Positions 32,019-45,301 of a stretch of 64,000 nucleotides of DNA are shown piece after piece. A model generated the notes under the pieces. It worked only from the letters and a program-made list of their open reading frames with translations. It was not told the origin of the DNA and searched no databases. The first letter of the stretch is position 1. Each line of letters starts with the position of its first letter. The stretch is taken from NCBI GenBank assembly GCA_001695595.3, contig MBPM02000015.1:744001-808000 (forward strand), in the 5' to 3' direction. The stretch is from Plasmopara viticola. Taxonomy: Eukaryota > Oomycota > Peronosporomycetes > Peronosporales > Peronosporaceae. Both the position numbers and the translations under genes were made by a program.

Positions 32019-32785
32019 TCACTTGGCTTCGAGCTCAGCTACCAGCTTATTGTCCTGTTCCTGGCGGCGGCGACGCACGTCGTGATTGAAGATGCGCGCA
32101 ATGTTGACCTCGGTCGTAATGATCTGATCCCGTAAGAACGCCAGATCCTCGTCAATCTGAGCCTACACCACAACAATGCACTCACAACATGTCAAACCGT
32201 AGCTTCTTTTGCCCATAGACGTGCCCATGATCTACCAGCTTGTCCGTCGCCGTAGCCACATTCTTCTCCAGCAGCTTCTGGGCTTCCTCATACGAATACT
32301 CGACCATGACTTGAGCGCCCAGCCAGATACAAACCTTGCCTAAACTGCAGTCGACCGCTGCAGTGGCATAGACGTTATCAGCTAGATTAAACTGCGTCTG
32401 AAGCGACTCGCCCACGTCTCTCTTTGCCACCAAGTGCTGCACCATGTCCAAGTCCTTTTGTGTATCCGGGATCTTGCGCTTAAACGTCTCACGATTCTTC
32501 TGCAGATTCGTCTCCATGAATTTGTATTTGCTGTACATTTGCTGCAGCGCTCCGACGAGTGGATCGATGCTTGTGACGCCGCAATTGTCCATAAACGACT
32601 CGACCGAGTCCTTCCACAACGAGTAATTTAGAGGGTTGGAAGAGTGTTGACGCGCTAAAGTGCGTGGTACGCACCACAAAGACAGCCGAAGGAATGCCAC
32701 GACAGTTGCGCTCGCCCATGATGGTGGCATTTAAGCGCGCGAGCGCCTCCGGACGCTCGAGAACCGAGGCGGCGGAGCCAGACAT
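32019..32785 (-). CDS. Prefoldin subunit 3 (VBP1-like)
   Basis: Subunit of the hexameric cytosolic prefoldin chaperone that hands actin and tubulin to the CCT chaperonin. Three exons keep frame: 32675-32785, 32236-32610 and 32019-32162 (introns 64 and 73 bp), giving 209 residues. Family landmarks are RGIPSAVFV joined to DSVESFM across intron 1, YSKYKFMETNLQKNRETFKRKIPD, NLADNVYATA, KVCIWLGAQVMVEYSYEEA and LLEKNVATATDKL. The last exon is AQIDEDLAFLRDQIITTEVN, ending in a charged helix. The helices flanking a beta-hairpin are the alpha-type prefoldin fold. Length is normal for the family. Confidence 0.92.
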
Positions 32786-33941
32786 GATAGAGAGTAAGCT
32801 AAAGAAATACTCTAAGCACTAAAACTATTTTACTGTAATGCCCTTAAATGCAAGTATCTTACTTTTATGAGTTTAATGACGAGCGATTGGGTCCAAAGTG
32901 ATAGACTCTAAGCCATGTGTTGTGCAATAATGGAAACGGAAGTATAAGTGATAAGGTGAAACATTATGACATCGTACGTAGCAGATCCTTTCCTTAGTTC
33001 GATCGATGGATGCCATGGGGATGTAGGCAATAAGCACTGCGTCGCTGACCTGCATAATACATCCGGACATACATTTTGGTAAAAATACACTGGAACAATT
33101 TATTTTATACACTCACGCTTGATTTTGTGCTGTTACTGCATTTGCCTATTCATTACTAGCTTTTGCGCCATAATTTTCACCGCTTAGCACTCTCTCGATT
33201 GCTCAAAAAAACGTCAATCGATGCAGTTGCAGCCACTTTACATCGCTTACAAATTGTTTATGAACCGCATGAACCCCATTGCAAAACCTGGTCATATTTC
33301 TAGTGTTTAGCCTGTGATCACAATTCTTCGCCTCTGTATCGAGAGGACGAGCGTTCGAACCCGAAATTTGAGCGCCTGGCAGTGAATCTCTAGATAATGT
33401 ACTTAATAAACTAGTCATTCAGTTGTCTTCCAAAACACGCGTCGATACCCTTTAGACCAAAATTAGTGAATGATCGTTTACCAAAAGATCTTAAACACCC
33501 TGCGCTCTCCCTCCGGGCAATGTGCTTTGACAAGTAGCTTTTTATTGAATTAAAGTGTGAAAATCGATTTGTGGTGTTTCCCTATCGTTGAAACTATATA
33601 CGACAGTAGACTTAGCTTTCAGCTAGTATTATATTTGTTAATAAGAGCTTTGTATAACTTACATATTTCAAATGTGGAGTGAGCGGTACGAAAAGAAATG
33701 TGGGATGAACGTTTGGCAGATCCTATCTGAAGAAGCAAGTAGCAGACCATAAACTGAAGGTACCTTTCTTACTAATGTACAAAACATCGCTTAGCTTACG
33801 AAACACAAAATTGTAACACCGGCAAGTCGAACTTCAAAATGCTTTCTGCCACAGCTGACCCCGCGCTTTCTCAATTAATTCGTCAATGCTAGCACGAAAT
33901 TTAAACGCTTACTGTTGGCAAAATCCGAGCACTTTTATTAA

Positions 33942-33990
33942 AAGCAAAATTCCATACATTAAACATGGTTTAATTCATGGAATTTTGCTT
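33942..33990. repeat. 49-bp near-perfect hairpin
   Basis: Outer arms of 14 bp (AAGCAAAATTCCAT at 33942-33955, complement at 33977-33990) enclose, after a 2x2 mismatch, inner 7-bp arms ATTAAAC/GTTTAAT around an ATG loop. That is 21 of 23 positions paired. It could be a folded-back terminal repeat, a cruciform or a small-RNA precursor. Confidence 0.8.
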
Positions 33991-36900
33991 CAAATGAACA
34001 GCTAGCTATATCGCTCAATATAAATTTTCATCAAATTTAATGTCTTATTCTCGATATACGCATCCACTGGAAGTGGCGGTGTACACTGAGTGCTGCTAAG
34101 AGGTATTATCGAGCACAGACCTTGGCCAATTGGTTTTTATTTGATAACATGCACATGAAACTGGGTCTATTTGATAGGCATTGGCTGGAAAGTGACAAAC
34201 TTGGCTCTTATTTTGCTTCGGAGTTAGTCATGCAAAAGCCAGGCTGGTTTCCCATCGAAGTCAATCTTGTAGCTCGTATCAAAATTTATAATAGCAGTCT
34301 TTTAGCTATTATCCCTTGCTATATCGCAGGTTTCTGCATCGTAGCGTTAGTTAGCACGCTTTGCTAGATCTCAGCTCAAAACACTTTCATCCGTCTTACA
34401 CCCTTCTGCAGCAACTTGTCAACAGATATTAGCTCTTCTGCCCGCAGACATCATCACAGCAGTCGTTGTAGCCCTGCCTTCATAAAGGCAATTTTTAAGC
34501 TCAACAGGCTTGGTGTAGACTTAGTTGGTCAAGAAATAGTTTTACAAGTTATGCAATGGTCACATCTAACGTTTGGAAAACGTGGAGCAACGAACCAGTG
34601 GTGAGTGCGCTAGAAGTGCTGTTAATCACACAAATCACTTTGTAACGTTGTACAACTTTATCTTTTGCCAGTCTATTTAACTGATAACAATAAATGAGCG
34701 GCTGCCTTGCGTCAATACTACGACGAATATCGTGCATTAAAGCTTAATTTCAGGCATGTTGAAATTGCCTGTGCAGGAATCTAAACTATTTTGCGTTAGT
34801 GTGCGCTGCTTTGACGTATAGAAAGTATGGGACAATAATAGCATTTTAGGTGGTTCTAAGCATATTTGGTCGAGCTCAGTAAAGCAAGGCTTCTATCTGT
34901 TGGCACCTGATGCGATTAATGTGATATGTTTCTTGACAAGGAAGGTGTTAAGGACGTCGTCGCGTCTAATTCCAAGTAATCCCGTATTGATTTCGAGCCT
35001 ACGCTTGCTCATGTTTTTTAACGAAGCTGTCCGCGAAAGAGGAGTGAAAATTTGCTTTCCTGTAGCTCTGTTGCGTAGGATCGGGCGGCTGTCACCTACG
35101 GCCTTACCTTTTGATTAATCTAGGTCGCGAAACAGCATAGACTTGGCATGCCCAGAATCAAATCAGACTTATCCAAAACATGACTCAGAGCTGTTGAAAT
35201 ATCCATATTTTACAACTAAGTCTTATTCAAATATAGAAGCCTTTTAAAATTGCTTTTTTGACCGGTCGGACCGAAATTTAGTTTTCCAATTTCCTCGCTT
35301 ATAGCCTTAGATAACCGATGTCAACCATTTGCTGGCAAGCAAAATTTCGCAATCTACCCCTACTCGAATTGGGCCTTTATACTCTTGCTTGTACCTCTCA
35401 ACGGCTCTCCACTACTGGTTCTTAAATGACAGCTGTCAAGAATTCAGGAACATAATACAATTAAGCACACACTTAGCATAGAACACGAGCTTTCTCCATT
35501 AGACGCCTCGCCTTTATTGGTGACAAACATTTTATTTGGCTTTGAGGGCGCAGCTTTAGCCAGCAACCCTCTAAAGTACTTAAGCTAGAAAAAGTTTCGT
35601 TTCTGCGGTCCGGCAAGGGACAGACACGAATATATGCCACAACCAAAGTTGCTAGTATTGTTTAGCTCGGCAACACTTGAGACCGGTAAAACCAGACGCG
35701 AGTCAACGCGCTTTCTGACACTGCTACGCTGGAAAGTATGGGTCATATCCAAGACACTACCAGGAGCAAGCCTGTTTGATGCTCTACCCTTGTTAATGCG
35801 CAAATTGAATTGCTTCTATCATTGGTGCGGACTTGAACTTGGTCTATCCCTAGATCATTAATAAGCAGAGTCACCTTTTGCTGCTCAACGATTGGTGCTC
35901 TATCGATAGAGGTCGTCGATTTTGTTGGATCATGAGCATCTTCTTAGACTTTTTCTTATTGCTTGCCAAATAGGTTCGAGCGCTAGAGATACTACAAGCT
36001 TGTCGAAAGGAGCGTATATCTCAACTATTGCTTCATGTGCTATCATGATTGCGAACGCTCATCTTAAGCGGTTTTACATGTGATTTCTCAGCTTCTGGTT
36101 TAGTCTCTCTGGTATGAAAGTGAAAATTTTTCGTATGTCTGATCTACCGTTTCTAAGGCCGTCTAAGCGTTAGTTTAGTCTCGACTTTTTCATCCAGAAG
36201 AAAAGAATATGGGTTCCCTTTTTTATGGTGAAACTCTAGCTTTCAGACCTTACTCTCGATACTTGGCCTATAAGAATGTCTCAACAATAGATTGTACAAA
36301 TAAAGACCATGTTTAAGCTCTGAGAATTCAAACACAGACCTTTTTGTGACACCCAAATGGCGCTCTGACTGCGTGTCTGGTAGGAGAGCTGCAGATACAA
36401 CCATCCATAGAAGCCAGTGAATCGTCCGAGCAGTGCAATTCTCTCGACGGACAGATACAATAATACAGTCCGACCCACTTCGAATCCTTTGCAAGGATTT
36501 ATAAAGGGATATACCTGCAAGGGCGGGGGGGGGTGAGAACAAATACTACTGAGTGTGACGAGGTCACACAACACTTTTTACCAGGTAGATATGCCGTAAG
36601 ATCTGGTTGAGATGATAATGTGCGCAGTAAAACGCAAGTTTTGAGGTGGGTCCTGAGTTTCCGACTTCGTGCTACATCCAAGCCTGTCCTTACTGGCTAT
36701 CTTCTAGATTCTTTTCGAAGACCCTTCTTCTCGCATACTACACTAAGACTTTTGATTTGCTTCGGCTACTGCATCGCATGCCCACTTAATAGTCATATAA
36801 TACAATCATTTTATGCAGCGATAGCGTAAAGTATCTTTACATTTTAACAAATCAAAGATCTTTCGGGAAACGAGTATCGACGTGTGCGATTTGAAAATTG

Positions 36901-39900
36901 CTTACTCATTACACAATAAACTGCATGGTCATAATCTATCATCTATTTTGCAGTTTGTCAGCTACCCCACAAGTGAACAAAGACAAGACCAATATTTTGC
37001 TCTTTCGTTTCTCTAGTCTAGAAGTCGCCCCGTTCCACCCTTCCTTATTAAATGGGTCGTGTCGAGCCTCAGCCCCAGTCTCTGCACCTCACACCTAAGG
37101 CAATTGGGCACCTAAAACTCGGTGTACAATGACAAGAAGTAAGTACGCTATAGCTTAAGGTAAAAGCAGGTCGGAAAATTATAGTCTGAACTTTATATTT
37201 AATCGGTATTGATCGCTTCAAATAATGAGTATACTGCTAAAGCAAACTATGTTACTGCCTTATAATTTGCAATTCCTTGTCGCCCTTATCGTTGCACGCA
37301 ATTTCATTAGAAATGTAGCCTTTTCTGTGGATAGGCCTGAATTAGATCTGCTCCAACTACATCTATGTACGACTCATCCAGCAGAAGGATAGGTCATATA
37401 AACGTTTGTCGACAAAAAGATTTACTTTACGGAATAAGAGAGAGCGTACTTTGTATGCTACACCTCCAGTATCGAAGCACATTTCGATCATTGTTGTTTA
37501 GTTGTCCTTCGCACTAGAGACACAATATACGCTTTCGCACAGTTTTCTCCATTGCAGTTGCAGCTTGCGGTGAGTTTCTATAGACAATTTATGTGCAGAA
37601 CGGAAATTTAATGCGGCAAAGCTTGGCACCAGACGCGGGATAGTATAGGCTCTTAATGGATCCTAACCGGGAATGATGAGGCAAAAGGTTTGCTGTCCAT
37701 TCAGATATTTCTCTCAGCAAGTCTTCCCCAAGCTACTACTGCCGATACAGATCCGAGCCTGAGAGCGTACATCTACTTTTTCGGATACCGAGATTATGCC
37801 TTCGCTAGGTTCGACTCCACGAAGCGCTACGTGGACATTGAATTTTGGCAACTTTTGTGACTTCAAGATAGTCCGAAATGCTATTATTAATTTTCAGTGT
37901 ACCGACCTGGATCGATACACGAATTCTAGAGAAAGATTATGTGACTAAATATGGTTGCAAATGCAACGCCTAATTGCGCTCCCATTAGTACTATGGGACC
38001 TGCAAAGTCTTACTGACGGCACAACGAAGTTATGCCTGGTTTGCCAACCAGTACACGCCACCGATTTATACCACGCCAGCTCGCATCATGTGTGGTCTTC
38101 GCTCTTGCTGTCAACGCGTATACACAAGCCAAAAAGGCGTCATTGATGCTGACTACATTCGTCAAGCTCCGCTATATCCATTCTACCGGACAAGGCTACT
38201 CAGTAATGCATCACCGTTATCGCGCCTTTAACACTGTCATTTAGCCTAATCAAAGGGCTACGGGCTAAACAGTACCAGGCTTGACAGCCCAAGCCTGCGC
38301 CTTTAAATCTAAATCACGATGAAAGAGGCAGCATATCTCCTAAATTTGATGAGAATAGTGACGCTTACGATAGTGACGCTAGCGATGGTGACGCGATGTT
38401 TAAATTCATCTTCAGGGTGAGATGCCACAAAGTTGTGATTAATCTGACGTAGAGTCCTCACAACGCAGTATCATAAGCGTATTTCAATATACAGTCGCTG
38501 CCAGTCCTAAATCGGATTGCTTCATGCTACACTACCGTCTGGCGGCCGACCCTATCACTATGTTGTCAACGGATCAAGCCCGACTCCGTGTCGACACCTT
38601 TGGACACGCCGTCCTCCGTAAGCTATTCACACGCTTCTTTATGATGGAAGATGGATATAGTAAGTATATTCGGCTCTCCGAGCTTCACCAAAGTATGCAC
38701 GACTGTGACTTCCATGCGAAATCAGAACAACTGTGTCCTGGTCAGCCGCAATTTGGTTTTCAGCTCCAGCAAGCGAAAGCAATTCTGCTCTACAAATTGT
38801 TGCAGTCAAAATTTACACGTACCCACTCTAACGGATTGCGCCTGTTGGAAAGGCAGCATCGACACTGCTTCGCCTACCCCAGCGTCTATATATTAGAGGA
38901 GCCATCGTCAACATCATAATGTTGCACCTAATGGACCTCATCCTAACCCAACCAATCTTCGCTCCACTATTGATTACTTGCAAATCTAGGCTACTTCAGT
39001 GGCCATCTTTGGACCTTTAATTTAAGAAAGGAGATGAATCAAAGAGGGTTCTCTTCAACGCAAATGGAGTGGGAAATTTCAGACAACGTACTCTTAATTT
39101 CTTTTCCAGCAACAACCATATCATGGGGCTACAGATGACATTTACCGGTATGAAAACTTGGAAAGAGCAAACTAACTGATGCACAGCCTCACACTGAGTA
39201 TATGAGTATAGACATTTGGTAACCCAACAACCTGACAACCTTTACGAGACAAAAGGAAGTGAGGTTGCTACTCATATCTTCTTGTCCCGTTTGCAGTCTT
39301 CCATACGCCAGCACGTCTGCTCTCCAGAATATTTTCCCCGGTAGCTGCTCATGTATGGTTTTTTGATTCGTTCATCTTCCACGTTTTTGTGGTCTGCACT
39401 AAGCTCCAACCAAGCTAGCCGCCAGCACTTTTCTCGGCCCGCCTTCGCACGAACGAAGAGACCTCCCAACACCAGGTGGTCGGTAGCCTAATTACAATCC
39501 TGTGCAGGAAGCAAGACAGGCGTACTCAAGTTCGAATAGCCTTGTAAAACTAAATTTCCATTCTTTATGGTACATGTCTCCAACTCAAGCCCCATGAAAA
39601 TGCCCAAGCTAGATTGTTTAGCTCTGGGAAGCCAAAATACCTGCGAACCTTACTTTGAGAGCCCTTACAGAGCCCCAGCTGGAGGTCCTACTACTCTGAC
39701 TACCTACTCGACCGGCACAGGTAGAAGAAGAAATGGTGCCGCTACAACACGCCCACCGGTCGAGGACTATTTCGAACGGCTTGTGGCTGCCAGGGTTTGA
39801 TTTGAAGAACTGCTTGACAAATAAAAGCATAATGCCTCCAGGCAGAAGTTTGCCTTAAATCTCAAAGTACTGGACTTTGCTCTTCCAGCCGCCCCAAGTC

Positions 39901-41620
39901 TCCACAGACGTCGAATTCTCTGAAGTCAGCCGAGGAAACCTGAAAAACTAAAATGCCTTTCCTTCGTAAGGTTCTGATACATACTGCTCTTCACCTAGCT
40001 TTTTAGTCACTTAAACTTAATCAAAACAGCCTTAAGATTTACAAAATACTCAGTATACTAAGGCCCGATTATTATCAAAGGTCTAGACACACACAAGTTC
40101 AGCCTTTTTGCGGCGACCGAGTTCTTCTGAGCACTGTCAAGTTTTTCAGTCGAAAAGACGCCCGGGACTGACACCATCCTAGTCGAATGTATAAGCTTGC
40201 CCCTTCCTCTAATATCGCATGCTAGAGGCCGTATACGCAGCCCATCTTCAACTCGGTCGATTAACCAAACCTCCGCGACGTGTTAAAGCCTCGTTGTTAT
40301 ACAAAAAAGAGAATCCCAAGTTTTCCTAACCATCCCAATTGTGGATGTCAAGCTGGAACCTGAAATTAGTGTTTATTGATTTCAAGCGATGATGTACAGC
40401 ATCTTGTATTTAAGCCAATACGATCAAGTTTAGTTGTTAAGCAAAGGTAACTCACCAGCCGGGGCAATTTTACCGGATCCTCCAATTGTATCGCATGACA
40501 AGCACTTGGTGTAGCCCTTGATGCACATTGAAATTGGTGACACGTGCAGGTGATAAATACGAGTCGAGATTCCTAGTACCTTTGTATCACTCATGCCCAA
40601 CGGCGGACCATTGAGTCTGTTTGAACTTGGCACGGGAGATTGACACGGAGACCCTCATTTCCCATCACTCTTTGTTGGAAGTATTCAAGCTACAAGTAAA
40701 GGGTTACGGATTGCGCAGTGGGACTACAGCCAACTCGGTGATTAGCTTTGCCGGTGACCGCACGGAAAAGTTTTGCGACCTCAAACACTACAGGTTTTCT
40801 TCTACCAAGTATAAGACTTTTGTATGGCTTCAAGAATGCAACTCGAGAAAGACAAAACCGTGGTGTTATTCTTTAATCCATAGATCGCTGACGTCGAGCC
40901 TCTGCGGCAGTCCTTGGCTAAGCCATAGTAATTGTTGCTTAGAACACAAGACACACAAAACTGCTGACATCCCGACCCGTAGTGATGCTGATCGTCTTCA
41001 GCACTTGCTCACAGAGATGTGAGATTAAGTGCTCTCATTGGCTCCTTTTAGCTCGCACACTACGAGACTAAGTTGTGATCTCCAATGAATCATCTTGCCA
41101 ACAATGTGCTATTTACTTCCATTCTTGGTGTGATCCAAAGCCTTCAGCTGCACATGCTCTGAATACTGATCGAGGCTGGCATATCCGTTTTGGAAATTTA
41201 TTTCTTCTTGGGCAGCCCAAATTATCCGACTGTTTGACCACTTTGGTAAAGTTAATTGACATATTGTACGCATTCGTGTCCACTAAATTGGACTACACGA
41301 CCTCCCGGCGGTCTACACGCTGGGCAGCTTTGGATGCTCATTGATAGCTTGCGCATCTTAATTGGCAAACCCGCTTTCGAGTAAAGGCAATCGTCTCCAA
41401 GTCAAGTCTAACTAAATCTTGGCATCGATAATGAACAATGTGGGTATCGCCTACAGCTATCGTGACAGTGCGTTGGCGGGAACCTCACAGTCGCTATTAT
41501 CAATTACCCTTCTGGCCCACGAGGGTATCCCCCGCTCTATCGATCCATCAAAATTGGTGAGTCACCGCTGATAGCAGAGAAGCTATCGCGAATTCCAAGG
41601 GTCCGTGAAGGCAATGCTGG

Positions 41621-41652
41621 TCGACTATTCAGCGAGTGAGCTGAATAGTCGA
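41621..41652. repeat. 13-bp perfect inverted repeat
   Basis: TCGACTATTCAGC (41621-41633) and its exact complement GCTGAATAGTCGA (41640-41652) are separated by six bases. No T-run follows, so it is not an obvious terminator. It lies in the gene-free region. Confidence 0.8.
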
Positions 41653-42887
41653 TTAGGCTAATGCAAGCGACCCAATGTCACAAGGCTTTCCGTACATGGG
41701 CTATCAAAAGATATGACATGGCCGAGCTTAGTTGGATTCGGAGCGCAATGCTTTCTTGCCGCTATTCCGCCTTGGTGTGATAAAAACTTCTCTTTTATCG
41801 ATGTGGATCCGAGATATCAAAACGAAGTATCATGCGCTGCCAGGGCTTACACTATAGGCTTCCATGCGACGCGGTATACCTCGGCTTCCGTCATCGGCAT
41901 CTCCGATAAATCTAGGGTCGGTGTCACCGTGGCTGTCCAGTATTTGAGACCGCTCCAAATATGTTATTCTACAGTGAGCTTACGATTAACACCTGTGAGT
42001 ATTCGCTTCCTACCCTTTAAACGCAAAAAGCACGAAGCTCGAGTGGAAGTCAATACTGTTGTTCGAGGTCGAACCTGCACCTTCGGCCAACTATTGATAC
42101 GGCTACATTATATTTGTGATCTTTCGCATCGTGCGGACTGTGGTACTACGCATGCGTCGGAACGATTTTCGCTTCCATGAGCTCCCGGCCAACCTGATCG
42201 ACGTCCGAACTCGAATCAAGGCGGTAGTGACATTTCACATTGAGCGCTATTATCAGGATCTTCTTTTTGTAACTCTCAGTCACTCTTGACATCAGCGTCG
42301 GCATGATGGATTCTCCCCGAGAGAGCCACCAGCCATCCATTCAGCAATCCCTTCAATCGACTAGACAACATGTAACTCGACCCAACGTGGTCAAGCATCG
42401 CCTCCTCCCGACAAGCGAAAAATTGCGCTAAAGTAGCTTAATGGTTGCTCTCGACGGACTTCACCCTCTTCGACGTTCGCGTGACTACTATATTTGAATA
42501 TTAAGGTTTTTAACCTTAGCGATAGAGTTCAGACTCAAAATTGCTTAGTATTATTTCAATTTTATGCCGGCTAAGATACGATAAACACGAATACAGAAAA
42601 TGGCCCTTGCGTATGAAGACAAGCATCCTACTGGCATTTATACAGCGGTAAAGTCGAAGAATACTGCCGATTTTTCTTGATTACGTTTGGTGGAAAGCAT
42701 GATGAACAAATTATGTTAACTGTTGCTTCAAAATTTGCCTTGCTAACGTAGAATTTTGCAAATACACTGTACTTCCCTCGTTACCGGAGGTAGTGAATGG
42801 TTGTCTACTGAAAGATCGTATATCTTTCTGCACGCCTCTTCTGTGCGAGATTTTGCGTGGCCTTCCTCTTTACTCATTTTCCTTATA

Positions 42888-43213
42888 TAATTGTATTGTA
42901 TTACGTTATCGCGTTGCCAAGTTATGCACGTGCTAGGCTCAGTCTGGCTAGTCCACGACATAGAGTGGTGTCCGCATACGTCGGGTCTCGTTCGGAGGGC
43001 AGTGCATCCAGCACCGAGGTCGTGAGGGTGTTCCATTATTTTGTTTAGCTCTGACTTGGTAAGAGCCCAGGTGGCGCTCTGGTGCTGGAGACCGTCGCGT
43101 CGAGGGTGAGACTCGTTAGAGACCTGCAGATGCCCGAGAGCACCTACCCGAAGCGCGCGAGCACTTAGCCCCCGCGCTTGGAAGGAGGGCGTCACCCCAA
43201 CCTTTTTCTTGAT
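42888..43213 (-). repeat. SINE-like retroposon, copy C (reverse)
   Basis: Same element as copies A and B, on the minus strand. It is flanked by a 12-bp direct repeat ATTTTCCTTATA (42876-42887 and 43214-43225, plus-strand reading). Near the 3' end a small sequence difference (around 42942-42950) changes the phase. The spurious frame that stops in the other copies reads on here for 150 codons into flanking DNA (42743-43195), a likely false gene call. Confidence 0.88.
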
Positions 43214-44252
43214 ATTTTCCTTATAGTCTTGGGCAAATGAAAAAAGTCATTAAACCCGCCTTTTTGGTAGTGAAATGGAACTTTTGAAGTCAAAAATGTT
43301 TTTTTTGTGCGTGTCTGAATATTGATGTTGATGCAATAAACCTGTGACACAATACACGCAAAGTAAGTTCTGTTTATTTCCCTGAGAATTTCATCAAGAT
43401 TATTTATATTTTGCTAAGTAATACACACCGCCGTAGCAGACGCTTTGATGCTCTTTTATGTTGCGGTCGCAGCAAAAAAAAAAGACAAACTACTTTGTTA
43501 CCCATAAAATGAGTTTCACCTACTGTAAATGTCCTTAACGTTTCAGCTCAGTGAGCCCATGCATAAAATGTCTGGACACTGCCAGAATGTTCCCATGCAC
43601 AGGTATAATCTGTTGGTTGGATTAGGGAGTTTATGTGACAGAAGAGAAGTATCTATTGGCGCTGCTCGTTCCTTTTTAATTTGTTGTTACTGATATGCAG
43701 CCAAAGTGACAATTTGACACGAGTGCTATATGGAAGCCTTCAGAAGTATTTAATCGACAAGCATCTTTTGCTGATAATAAGGGTACGAGACAACTCGAAA
43801 GAATCAAGATCCAATTCTAACTATCAACCACGACAAGCGAAAATTGCGCATTTCAAGTAGTAGTAAAAGGTACTTGTGAGCCGGATTCGAGGGTTGTACT
43901 GTACCTGCACCAGCCTAGACTAGGACCACCCAGGGAGGTTCATTACTTATCCGTCAGTGGGATCAGACAAACTTTGCAATCCTTGATCAATCCATAAAAC
44001 AAGCGCCCGTACCCTTCGTATAATACTTTGGTCTTCATGGTCACCAAATTTGCGGTGGCTGAAGATATGAAGCTGTACTTTGATTGGTCAGCATAAAGAG
44101 GGGTGTAGCTCTAGGCAAGGCGGGGGGGTGTAGCTATAGGCGCTCCCTAATTAAAATTGGAAAGACGCCAATTACTTCGACACGTCTTAAATTGGTGTTT
44201 TGTACACATTAAGGCTATGCTCGGAGCTGTCGCGGTCATCGACGGTTCGTCA

Positions 44253-44271
44253 ATCTTCTCGACAGGTTAGC
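44253..44271 (+). repeat. Fragment matching the Copia LTR end/primer-binding junction
   Basis: Nineteen bases here (ATCTTCTCGACAGGTTAGC) are identical to the minus-strand junction between the 5' LTR and the internal region of the Copia element (57877-57895). An ATGG follows a base later. The flanking LTR sequence does not otherwise match, so this is probably the remnant of a related element using the same primer tRNA. Confidence 0.5.
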
Positions 44272-44328
44272 GATGGAAGCGCAATGGACACCCCATCCAG
44301 TGCAGATGAGCATCAGGAAGAGAATGAA

Positions 44329-44424
44329 CCCGTAGATCCAATGGGTAAATTGAATTGTCACCTGTAGATCCATTGGGTGAATTGAATTTGTACCTGTAGA
44401 TCCAATGGGTAAATTGAATTAAAT
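44329..44424 (+). repeat. 32-bp tandem repeat, three units
   Basis: Units at 44329-44360, 44361-44392 and 44393-44424 share CC[CT]GTAGATCCA[AT]TGGGT[AG]AATTGAATT and differ at only a few positions. No coding role is visible; it is a candidate variable minisatellite. Confidence 0.9.
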
Positions 44425-45301
44425 TATTGGTGGATTAGGTGAGAAAAATCGAGTACACTTGGCGTGGTGAGCACCTCAAGTTTGTTTATGTCCATGGACA
44501 ATGGATATTCATGAAAACAATGGAGCACCTTATTACGATATGCATTTGGTGATTGTCTTTTAGATATTTAAAAGAAAAAGCTATGTTTTTACCCGCATAA
44601 ACACGAGGAATATCCGAAATCTATTTAATTAAATTTCGAAGCACGGAAGCTACCTAGTGGTGACCCAAACGGCGATTGTGTGCACTCCGCGACCAATAAT
44701 AGGAAGCCAAAGAATGGTGTGCCTAAGATTCTATCAGAGATTGAAATGCAAAATGAAGTACGCGCCAACGACACTGGTGCCGAATTTTTGGTCGCCCGCT
44801 CAAGTGGCTCACATGCCCCCTGCCGCCGCGTTAAAATCATCTTCAGTCATCTAATAATATGGATGTTTAGTCAAGGAATAAAGCATTCTTTAGGCTTGGT
44901 ACAAGCTTGCTTTTGATCTTTTTGCTTTTTTCCGGGATTCGTTGCTGTCGATTACTAGATTGACACTGTCGTTGATAAGGGTTCATTTTTTAGGGTTTGA
45001 GAAAGTTGGCAGTGACATCACCAAACGACGTTTAGAAGCGCGCCTGATTTTGAAATTTAATGAACACTTTATCCAGTCGAGTGGCCCGTCGAAGCAAAGA
45101 CTTGGTCAATGAATATCTCAACAATTCTTTTTTCCTTGCCTCATTGACAAATCAATCCTCACTATTGGATTGATTGCTTAATGGTTTATGCCAGCAACTA
45201 GCATCCCCTTCAAGTTTGTCAGTGTGGCTGCTTTAATTTGACTTTTGTGAGTGTTTTGAGGAGAACCTTTCTCATCTTGACGGGTGCCCTTTTTAGTTGC
45301 T

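Larger units (their letters stand above)
32786..42875. other. About 10-kb gene-free, probably decayed-repeat region
   Basis: Roughly 10 kb with no open frame over about 160 codons and no recognised domain on either strand. The longest frames (38524-38919 and 41713-42180, plus strand) match nothing I know and lack gene-like structure. The region holds two striking inverted repeats (33942-33990, 41621-41652). It is most simply old transposon debris, but I could not identify retroelement motifs in it, unlike the 49.5-52.7 kb stretch. Confidence 0.5.

Noticed and set aside
38524..38919. 131-codon plus-strand frame in the gene desert
   Set aside because: No family recognised; length is compatible with chance or relic sequence.
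41713..42180. 155-codon plus-strand frame in the gene desert
   Set aside because: Longest frame there, but no recognisable domain, splice context or composition typical of genes in this window.
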